Source: Pseudo-nitzschia pungens (lineage: Eukaryota > Bacillariophyta > Bacillariophyceae > Bacillariales > Bacillariaceae). Taken from it: DNA of 64,000 bases. Each line of letters begins with the position of its first letter. Position 1 is the stretch's first letter. The notes under the pieces were generated by a model. That model worked only from the letters and a program-made list of their open reading frames with translations, was not told the DNA's origin and did not search any database. The position numbers were made by a program, and so were the translations under genes. This document shows, piece after piece, positions 54,559-64,000 of the stretch. The DNA lies in assembly GCA_037355855.1 (NCBI GenBank), contig CM074766.1, positions 1,364,001-1,428,000 of the forward strand, written 5' to 3'.

Positions 54559-57500
54559 ATGAACTTTTTGCTCAACGCGCTCGAAGGCAACAACTACAAC
54601 GACGAGGACGACTTTGGTGACGATGGAGGATGGGGATCGGACGGTGATCTCGATCTTTCCGACAGCGAGGTCACGGGGTACGACACGGAAACGACCGGGT
54701 ACGACACGGAAGCCACTCCTCTGCAGCCGCAACTGCAGCATCAGCAGCCGCCGCCGCCACCTCCTCCCCCGCTGCAGGGACAGGGAAGCCCGTTCCATCG
54801 GCCGGGGCCCGCGATGCCGCCACCGCCTCCCCCACCACCACCCCTTGCCCAGACAAAAGCAAAAGCCATACCCGATGACCGGAACAACGAAGAGCGAGTC
54901 GACAACCTTCGAATGGGTGGTGGGATGTTCATGGGCCGATTGACGCAGTTTTTGGACGTTGTGTCGCCGCGAAACGACGCCGACGAGGAGGATGACTTTG
55001 GCGACGGAGACGGCTGGGGAGACGACGATGACGTGGACCTTGACGGATGGGACGAGGACGACGTCGACGTCGACGGAGAACTAGACGCTGGCGGAGAGGA
55101 ACATACGGGGGAAGCAACGACAATGACGGGGGACGGCTCTTCCGCACCCTCCCACGCCGCGGTGGTCGGCGGTGCTGCTTCTGCTCTTGCTTCTGCCTCT
55201 GCCTCTTCTTTTGCTGCGAGCAACGGTCCTTCCCCACCGTCGTTTGGATCCGGATCCGCGGACTTTGTCACGAACGTTGGGGACGTGATCGATACCGAAT
55301 ACGAACACGAACACCAACACGAACACCAACATGACGGGGATGGGTGGGACGACGACGACGACGACGACGGTCTTTCCTTTGGGGACGACGATGACAATGA
55401 CAACGACAACGACAACGATGATGCCGGACCTTCCACCGGAGAAGAACCCCGGGAAGCGGATCAGTCGTCCTCGCTCATCCTGGGCCGGATTCCAACCCCT
55501 GTCGCCGCGCAATCGGCAATTCCAACGGACGACGAAGATGGACGATGAAGACGAAGATGGATATGGCGACGAGGACGACGACGAGGACGACGACTTTGAT
55601 CCGAACGGCGATGGCTGGGGAGACGACGACGAGCTGGACATTGACGGAGTCGAGGACTCGATCGGCGCGTTTGTAGGAGCAGCAGCAGGAGCAACGACAA
55701 CAACATCAACATCCACAACAATCGATGACCACCCACCCAACGATTTGTCCGGCACCAACATGGTGGATCACATTCCTCCCCCATCCCTCACCAAAGTCGC
55801 GGGAGGTCCCCTCTCCAACGACGCCATTGATGGAGACGATGACGACGGTGATGGCGACGACGATATTTCGCAGGACGACACCCTCTCCATTGGAAACTCC
55901 CGCATCCAGCAACACGCGGGGGGACTCCGCGTTTCGGCATCGACCCTCGACGACGAGTACGACGACGCCGATGTAGCGGCCCGATCGGTGTCGACGGTCG
56001 GGAGCGGGAGTGCCCAGATGATGATGCAACCACCGCCGTCGCGCAAGGTCGTCGATTGCACGCCGCACGCCGCCCGCCAATCCACGGGGGACGCCTCGCT
56101 CCTGGTGGCCGGTCACACCTCCGTGGGAGAGTCGCTGGACTCGATCGACGAGGCCAACGAGGAAGACTACGAAAACGAACTGGACCTGGACAATGCGCAG
56201 ACCTTTCGGAGGCTCCACCCGGCGACCGCCATCCACGGAGAGGAAACAACGACGGCGGCGGCGACAACGACGACGACGATCATCACCCCCCGCACGCTGG
56301 AGTCGGGATGGGGTGCCCCCCAGCGACAGCAACTCGAACAGCAGCAGCAGCAGCAGCCGGGGATCTCGGCCCCCGCGGGATCCGCTGAGATCCCCTTTGG
56401 ATCGGCTGTCACCCCCACGGCTACCAACTACAGCAGCAGCAACAACAACAACAATAACAGAAACAACGCAAACAGCTTCTCGGAACCGTACGGAACCAAC
56501 GAAGGAACGGCGGAAAATCTTCCGCTGGTGGATCAGACACCGGGGATTGCCGTGGACCCCTCGGAGAATGGCGGTCTGGAACCACCGCCGTTTTCGAGAA
56601 AAACCTCCATGGCCAACTCGGTGGATGTCTTGAACGATTCCGATGACGAGGGGGATCTGGGAGAGGCCGACACGGTGGGTGTCGACGACATCAAGGAAGA
56701 GCTGTACGGACCTATGGTGGATCACACACCTCCCACTCCCCTGAACGATTCCTTCAAGAGGCGCACGTCCTCCTTGTCGGGACAGGCTTCCGTTGGGGGC
56801 GGAGACAGCACGGTCCTGGGACAGGCCGAAAACCTCGAGGTCGCCAACGACATTCGCCAGGACGACGCCATGGATGACGAAGAGGAGGAGGACGACGACG
56901 ACGACTACGGCGTGGACGATTCCAGCAAGGGCTGGGCCAGCAGCACCCTGGCGGGAGAATTCGACAACCGGAGCCTGCTCTCGGGTTTCCCCCTTCCCGT
57001 CGTGGACGAAACCCAGTACCTGGTGGACCACGTTCCGGTGGACAGGCTCTTCCGCGGGGGAGCTGCCCCGGGCGTTGGAGGCGGAGCGGCTTCGACCACC
57101 GTCATGATCGATGCCTCGAGTGCCTCCAGCCGAGCGGGGGACAACGTCGTCGACGACGACGGATCGAACCCCGTCAACTTTGGACCCATTGTCGATCACA
57201 CGCCCTCTCTGGCTCCTCCGAACGGGGCGAGGGGCACCCAATCCATCACCACCTCGGTGGTGACCGCGGTCAGCGGACTCGACGGCGACATCAAGTACGA
57301 CGACGACATGGACAACATAACGGTAGAGGGATGCGGCGGCGCCGGTTCGACGGACACCGTCGATGAAGACGAAAACGAAACCGAAAACGAAACCGTTCGA
57401 GACGATCCCATTGTCGACCACGTGCCGGAACGAAAGCTCGTGGCGGCGACGCAGAACGCGTCCGTGCGGGTGCTGGTGGGAAAGGACGAAGACATGACCC

Positions 57501-60500
57501 AGGTGGATACCATCGTCGAAGACGTTGCCCTGGATTTTGGTCCGATCGTGGATCAGACGCCCAAACCAATCACTTTCAGCGGGGTATTGTCGGTGGGAGG
57601 CTCTCTCCTGCCGCAACGGAATGCCACGGACGACAACAACACGGGTACCCTCGGGAGCGATTCGGAGGAGGACGACAACTCTGGCTGGGATCACGACGAG
57701 CCCGATCTCGACGATCTTTCCGGAGGTCATTCCCACGGTGGAGAGCCACGGATCGAGTCCACCAAGGAGGAAAACAACCTCGTGGACCACATTCCGAAGC
57801 GGACCTTCAACAAGCCCGTCGATGGATCGACCATTGTGCTCGTCGATCCGGTGGATGCCGCCTCGGAAGCGGACGATGCCGACGACGACACGGCGGGCAA
57901 TGCCCGCGTCGACAAGTTTGGTCCCGTCGTGGATCAAACCCCCGCGCCACGATCGGCCCAGGCATCGCTGACCACGTCCATGATGAATCAGCCGATCGAC
58001 GGGTCGGCTACCTGGTACGGAGCGTCGACCCTGGGAGGGATGTCCAGTGCCGCTGCGGACGCGTCGGACGACGACAGCGGCACCGGATGGAACGACGACG
58101 ACCAGATTCTCGAAGATTTGGCGTCCCCCGTCCTTCCGCGTCGCAGCCCCGTTCCGAACACCGAAAACCACCTGGTGGACCACGTTCCTTCACTGGTGTC
58201 TCCCCGGCCGGCCGATGCGAATGCGTCTACCGCGGTAGCCGTCGATCCCTCGGTCATTTCGTCGCAGACACAGGACGACAAAATCGGAGGAGGCATCTTT
58301 GGTGCCGTTGTGGACCACACGCCCAGCGTCGAGCCGATCTGCGACCGTTCTGCCGACAACAGCACGCTGGTGACCGGGTTCGCAACCAATACCAAGAGAG
58401 AGGTGGAACTGGACGAAACCACGTGGCAAGGGGGAGTTTCTGCCCAGGGAGAAGGATGGGATCCGGACGATCCGGAACTCGAAGAACTCGCCAACGGCGA
58501 CGAAAACACCTCGCCTCACTTGGTCGACCACGTTCCAGAGCGTCCCGAGTCGCGTCACGCCGACCCGTCCTTGATCGTTGCTGCCAATCCCTCCGAGCTG
58601 AGCTCGCAGGTCGAGGATCTCAACCAAGACGAAAACCATTTCGGTCCGGTTGTGGATCTGACGCCTCTGGAGCGTGTCCTTCCACCGCCAGCGGTTGGAT
58701 CGACGGTTGTGGCCCTGCCCTCGGTGCTATCGGACGATGCCGATGGCGACGAGCCAAATCCCGATGATGGTGTCAGGGTGCCAGGCGAATGGGAGGACCA
58801 ATTGCCCAATCCACAATCTGGCAACGACACGGAAACAACGAGCGAACAGCTCGTCGATGCCGTCCCTCCACCTCCCGAGCAAAGGGTAATGGTACGGGAC
58901 GCTTCGTCGGAAATGGCGACGGTCGATGACAAATCGACGCTGGTCCCGGCCGACGAGCCGAAGGAAGAAGAATTCGGACCCGTGGTCGATCTTACTCCGG
59001 CGGGGAGCACCGCGGATGGAGGTGAAAAGAGCAGCGAAGATTCTGACGCAGAAGAGGGCGACGACAAGAAGGCACCCGCCAACATAGATTCGGTCGCACC
59101 AAATTGTTCGGTTGAGAGCAAGGAAAAGGAAGACGGTCTCGACGAAGACGAGTTTGGACCCGTCGTGGATCAGTTGCCAGCCGTATCATCGAAATCGTCG
59201 CTGGCTGCTTCCAAAGGCGGATCCACCGTAGACGCACTAGCTACAGTCTCCGAGGGTGAGGATGATTTGAACACACGTGATGGATGGGACGATGATACAC
59301 TCGATAACATCGATCAAGCGTCGCCGACGAACACAAGTCACCGCGCCAACCATTCCGTTACGTGGGAGGACAATGTCTTCCACAACAAAGACGAGGCGTA
59401 TGCAAAGGCCGCAAAGGCTTCTTGCGACGTTGGCGACTCGGGTTTCTATTCGGCACAGATGAATATCTCATCCGAACCTAATGCAAACGAAACCAAGTTT
59501 TACGACCTTGAATCTCCGGAAATGAACGGCTGGGGCGATGACAGTCTCAACATTGCCGACGATGCTACGCCTCCGTCCACTCCTAGACCGAGTCCAGATT
59601 TCCAAACCAACACAGCCCATGGATGCCAAGGTTGCTCAAACCAGTATCACACAAGCTGTCCTTGCATAGATGCGTTGATTGCAACCAACGGCGGGGACGA
59701 CAGCATGGTTGGATGGATGAAAACACCCGAGGGCGATGCGGTCAGGGTTGATTATCAGAAGCTTTTGCAGAATGAAACCGCGAAGCGCGTTCTCATCGAG
59801 AAAGAAACGGAAGCGCTGCGAACAATGGTCGTATCGTTGCAGTCGGCTAAAGCAACGCTAGCAATGGCGGGAGAAAAGCAGATGGATCGTGCAGACGAGA
59901 TGATGTCTGCCATCCAAAAATGGCAACATGCCAATGGTGAACTATCTTCCGACAACAACGCCCTTTCCGATGAAATTTCCAAGGTTCGAAATGACAATCA
60001 GCGGTTGGCTTCGGAAAGCACGATGCTTTCTCGAGACAATCGTACCATGTCCGAGGATATTTTGAGAATCGAGGGCAAGTGTGCTCAACTTCAGGACAAG
60101 AACGACGGCCTTGAAACTGATCTGACGTCATTGCGTGATGCATTTTCGTTGCTAGAAGAAGAGAAATCTCAGATTCTCTCCAAAGAGACTGCACTTTGTG
60201 CGGAAATAACTTGTTTGAAGAATTCCTTGCAGAAACAAATCGAGAAGTCGACAAACGACGCCAGCATTCGAGAAGAAATAAAATCGGTGCAGCTTGAACT
60301 CTCCTCGAAAGTCAACGAGTGCTCGGATCTTACTTCACGGCTCGCGCACGTAGAAGAAAAATTAGGGAAGTCCGAGGCTTTGAATGCCAAGTTTACGAAG
60401 GATCTCAAGGAGACGAAGCAAGGTCTTATGCAAACAATCTCAGAGCTGCAGTATCAACTCGATCTTCGTACAGAGGAGCTCGAAGAGACAAGGAGACGCA

Positions 60501-63328
60501 ATGAAGACGCTATTACTGATCTTCAACGAATGCTATCTATCGAAGCTGCGTCTAGCGAGAAACTCAAGCAAGAGAATATGTCTTTAGCGCTACGAAACTC
60601 CGAATTGCAAGCTCAATCTCAGAGCAACACGCAGGATCACGCGTTTGAACTCTCACAAAAAGAGCTTGCGATTGAGTCGCTGAACACCCAATTGAAGACC
60701 GTCCAAGAAAATAATCTCAGGCTTTCAGATCAGATCAATAATTATGCCCAAGAAATCGAAAGATTCTCTTCTGTTTCAAGAGAACTCGAAGCCGTCGCCA
60801 GAGAGCGGGATGTCGTTAAAGGTGCTCTTGTAGATAGTAAGACGTACATCGCAGGGTTGGAGAAGCAATTTGACGACTTAAACTCTTCCTTACAATTGAG
60901 CTCCTCCGATCCAGAATTGATTCTCGATATGCTCAAAGAGGATCGCGCGAAGCAATTGATGGAAATTGAGGTGCTCAAGGGAACAATAAGCGACATAGAA
61001 TCCGAAAACAATGCCTTGGAAATCAAATTAGAAGAATATCGAAAGTCAAGCGTGAAGTCGCAAAATGATTCGGCTGCCTCTGCTTTGAATGCCATGAAGG
61101 AACAGGCAAAGATAAAGAAGCTTAAGGATGAACTTGAACAGGTCCGTGGTCAATTGCAAAACGCTACAGCCGGAATGCAGCACAGTCAAAACGAATGCAC
61201 TCAATGGTCAACAAGGTGTGCAGAATTGGAGGACGAGGTGACACGCTTGAACGAAGTATCAGACCAAATCGTTAGGCTCGAAGAAGAATTACTACAATTC
61301 CAGGAAGCAAACGAGTCACAAAAAGATTTCATTCGATCTCTCGAGACCAACATTTCAGAGAATGAGCGCAATTTGTCTCTGAAAGAAGAAGAAATCATTA
61401 CGTTGAATAAGAAGCAGCAATCACTTTCTTCCAGTGTTGTAGAACTGGCTTGTGAAAGGGACGAACTGGTGACAAAGCTACAAAAAGTCAATAATCGTTT
61501 GAGTGAATTACAATCCGAATGCGAGGATGTTGACGAGAAAAACGAAGCTATTGAACAACTGAGCGAGGAATTGCAAGAACTGGTCAACGACAGAGACATT
61601 TTGCAGAGTTCGTTAGATGATTTAGCAGTCGAAAATGAAGAAATGCTCGTTCAATTTGGTTTGCTGAATGAAGAGATGGATGAAAAGGAGCAGGAGTTAA
61701 CGCGACTTCGAAGTGAGCTAAAGGATCGTGAAAATGAACTTGACGATTCACGGAAGACAATCATGGCATATGAAAAGGAACTCCAAGAGAGAGCTCAAAC
61801 ACACGAGGAAGAGCTCCAGCGGAAGCTTCAAACTCATACAGAAGAACTGCGAAGAAAAGCAACAAAAGAGGGAGAACTTGAAAATCATCTCCAACTCGCC
61901 CAAAGAACTACTCAGGAATACCAGGATCGACTAAAAATGTCTGAACGGAAGCTGAATGCTCTTATCAGCGAATCTGAGGAAATGACAAAAAATATCGGAA
62001 ATGTTGATAACAGCACAAAAAAACTGGTCGAGATTAATTCTGCTCTGCGTGATAAAATTCGTGAAATGACGTCGGAGCAATCGGCAGCGGCGGAACAAAT
62101 ACTGGCTATGGAATCTCACAAGTTGGGACTTACCGGGAAAGTGGAGGATCTGCAAAATCTTGTCGATGAACTGATTGCCTCTTTTGAAATCAAGGAAGGA
62201 AAGCTTCAGGCTACAATTAACCAAATTGATTCTGAGAAGAACGAGATCTCCCAGATATGTACTGCGCAGGAAACACAAATCTCTACTTTACGTGAACAAA
62301 TAGAGGTGTCGAAAGCGTATGAGGAAGAATCCACAACACTTCGACGCACTCTCTCCGAATTGGAAAATAAATTGCTTGAGCAAGACCGGCTTCTTCTTCA
62401 GAAAGACGCTGCGGCACAAGATTTATTTCATCAGCTTCAGAATAAAGGTGCTGCGCCTATTGAGAGTGCTGAATTGGAAATGCTACGCCAAAAGGTTCAA
62501 GATATGGAGGCCTCTACCGCCCTCGATAAGGAGCGGCTGCGGGAATTGGGTGTCAGGTGCGAAGATGCAGAACTTGAATTAACCCGTACCAAAGAAGAGC
62601 TACAATCTTCTGAAGAAATGGCGCAGCAACTGCAAGATGATCTGTATTTGAAGCAAGATACGGAATCAAAAAATCAAATGCTGGAATCCCGTCTGGATCA
62701 AATCGAACGCGAACTCATGGTTGCAAAAGGAGAAGAAGTAAAGTATCGCAAGGCGGCGTCTGATCTAAGACATGAATTAAACCGTCGTGACGATTCGTCG
62801 ATCACAAAAAGAAGCGAAATTTCTGGAGAACTTGTGGCTCTGCAACAACAGGTCGAGACTTTCCAGCGGGAGAGAGATGAGACAGCATCGGAAGTTCGTA
62901 TCCGTCAGGAAGCTATGGAGCAAGATTTACTTGCACTCAAACAAACGATGGCGGAAAAGGACGATCAAATTGCCACTTTAGGGCACCAAATGGAGGCCAT
63001 AACCTCTGACCTTTCTCAATCGCAGGAAGAATCACGAACGAAGCAACGGATCATCGACGAGCTTACGACAGAGCTTGACAAAGTCAAATCAATTGCACCC
63101 CCACCTAGTTCATCGGAAATCTTGGAAATTGCACGGGACCAAGCAGAAAACATTGATAGCATGCGATCGCAAATCATTTGGTTGGCACAGAAATTAGAAG
63201 ATTCTGAAAATAAACGCGCTGAAGCTATTGAAAATGTCGAAAAGGAACGTCAAAAGAACGCAGATGCACTGCGTCGAATGACTGATACAATGAAGCGTTT
63301 TTATGCGACGTTAAACATGAGTGACTAG
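54559..63328 (+). CDS. Giant acidic protein with VDHTP-type motif array and long coiled coil (one frame correction)
   Basis: ATG 54559 opens one frame to 55548. The next frame continues to 63328, and one +1 step near 55500-55545 joins them, giving about 2,922 residues. Repeated acidic GWGDDD-type boxes (such as GDGWGDDDDVDLDGWDEDD) occur in the first 360 residues, with poly-Pro. From about residue 400 to 1540 there are 17 copies of a short motif, mostly GPVVDQTP or LVDHVPER. Near 1687-1703 there is a small Cys/His cluster (GCQGCSNQYHTSCPC). From about 1730 to the end the protein is a continuous Glu/Lys/Leu/Gln-rich coiled coil. It resembles golgin-like, centrosomal or trafficking tethers, but no named family is assigned. 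The repeated short motif probably binds many copies of one partner. Confidence 0.75.
55757..59180 (+). repeat. Array of 17 VD(H/Q/L)(T/V)P protein motifs
   Basis: In order, the copies begin with MVDHIP and VVDCTP, pass through alternating LVDHVP and GPVVDQTP types, and end with VVDLTP and VVDQLP. Consensus is hydrophobic-V-D-(H/Q/L)-(T/V/I)-P. Spacing is irregular, mostly 40-90 residues, with acidic linkers. The DNA around each copy differs, so the conservation appears to act at the protein level. Confidence 0.75.
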
Positions 63329-64000
63329 CGTTTTCTAAGAATAATTAGAAAGAGTTTAACTATAACGAGGAAGTACCAGTCCTTATTTTCCTGAAGCATA
63401 ATCAATCACGCTTCGATCCTTACATACTTCATTAACTCCAGCATTCAGTCGAACCACTGGACCTAACTGTGTCGAGTCGGTGTTTGAATCAGCACCTTCT
63501 GAATGCAATAGTATTCACTTGCAGGCTACCACACGCACCATTCATTGAATTTGTCTTCCCTACAGAATAACTTTGAATTCCAACCCAGGGAAACAATTTT
63601 CTCCTCTCTAGATGCAATGAGATGGAGGGGAGGAAAGCAACGAACACAAAGAAAAGCAATTGAAGGTCGCTTTATTTCAGACGTGAGCAGGAGCCTTATT
63701 GAGAACTGGAGATAATTTTTTCTTGAAGCAACTCCTTGTCTCAGTACCTAACACCCAAGCATGCATATCTACTGCTTCTAGTTGAAGAGTGCCGCATGAT
63801 TACACAAGCATTGGATTTTGGAGGTGGTCTCCATAAGAATGGATCGCATTTCAGTCTAATTGTTGCTGGTTTGCTTTTACTCTATACCCTTGACTGTGTA
63901 CAGTTCTGACTAAAGTAAACAAATATATTTGGAACTACTACTACTAACTGGTGATCCAATCAGAAGTGAGCTGTATTCTACTATTTCTATTGCTGGCTGA
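63329..64000. other. Intergenic, no gene seen
   Basis: This is the downstream region of the giant coiled-coil gene. There is no coding-like frame. A GGAGGGGAGG-type purine run lies near 63625. Confidence 0.5.

Noticed and set aside
55706..58183. 825-codon minus-strand frame
   Set aside because: It is antisense to the VDHTP motif region. The Val/Arg/Gly bias mirrors the Asp-rich sense strand.
12751..63328. Programmed +1 frameshifting as the main explanation for the frame steps
   Set aside because: The sites share no slippery sequence or stop context, and residual insertion errors explain the uniform direction more simply. It is kept only as an alternative.
1..64000. tRNA, rRNA or CRISPR elements
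   Set aside because: No cloverleaf with matching T-arm, no conserved rRNA words and no regularly spaced direct repeats with unique spacers were seen.

Overview
The window looks like nuclear DNA of a diatom or close stramenopile alga. Support comes from a short gene at 38619-39199 encoding a signal peptide that ends in the diatom plastid-import motif ASAFAP, a bZIP-PAS transcription factor of the type known from diatoms, sparse GT-AG introns (114-371 bases), and GC-rich coding blocks separated by AT-richer, microsatellite-rich spacers. The species cannot be named from sequence alone. No rRNA, tRNA, CRISPR array or intact transposon was recognised.

Layout. 1-141: possible 3' end of a gene entering from the left. 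About 1246-3720: degraded minus-strand reading frames, possibly an old mobile-element protein. 5396-7252 (-): methyltransferase-like protein whose intron donor lies inside a GT microsatellite. 9352-10576 (+): four-helix membrane protein. 12751-13675 (+): membrane protein, probably mitochondrial. 16279-17848 and 22381-23664 (+): two related SET-domain proteins flanking a predicted single-pass membrane protein (18829-20756). 25223-27591 (+): bZIP-PAS regulator. 28488-29543 (+): NmrA-like protein with an in-frame stop. 30745-35590 (+): a DEAD-box helicase fused to a type IA (Top3-like) topoisomerase. 36432-37385 (+): TPR-like protein. 38619-39199 (+): small plastid-targeted protein. 39935-44795 (-): ABC half-transporter with a very long disordered N-terminus. 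46080-47300: composite degenerate tandem-repeat field. 47877-48698 (+): Lto1/Yae1-type deca-GX3 protein. 49583-52944 (-): Sec23/Sec24-like protein. 54559-63328 (+): giant acidic protein with 17 VDH(T/V)P-type motifs followed by a roughly 1,200-residue coiled coil.

The genes are individual eukaryotic transcription units, not an operon, and no shared pathway is evident. The strongest unusual observation is the helicase-topoisomerase fusion, which has the domain order of reverse gyrase but is built from a DEAD-box (RNA helicase type) module and a Top3-type module, with an organelle-targeting-like N-terminus. The second is a 10-base word, GTAACCTTAC or its complement, present in at least 12 exact copies that all lie outside recognised exons. 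Several genes need single-base +1 frame corrections (seven to eight in all). The uniform direction suggests residual insertion errors in the assembly, with real lesions or programmed frameshifting as alternatives.
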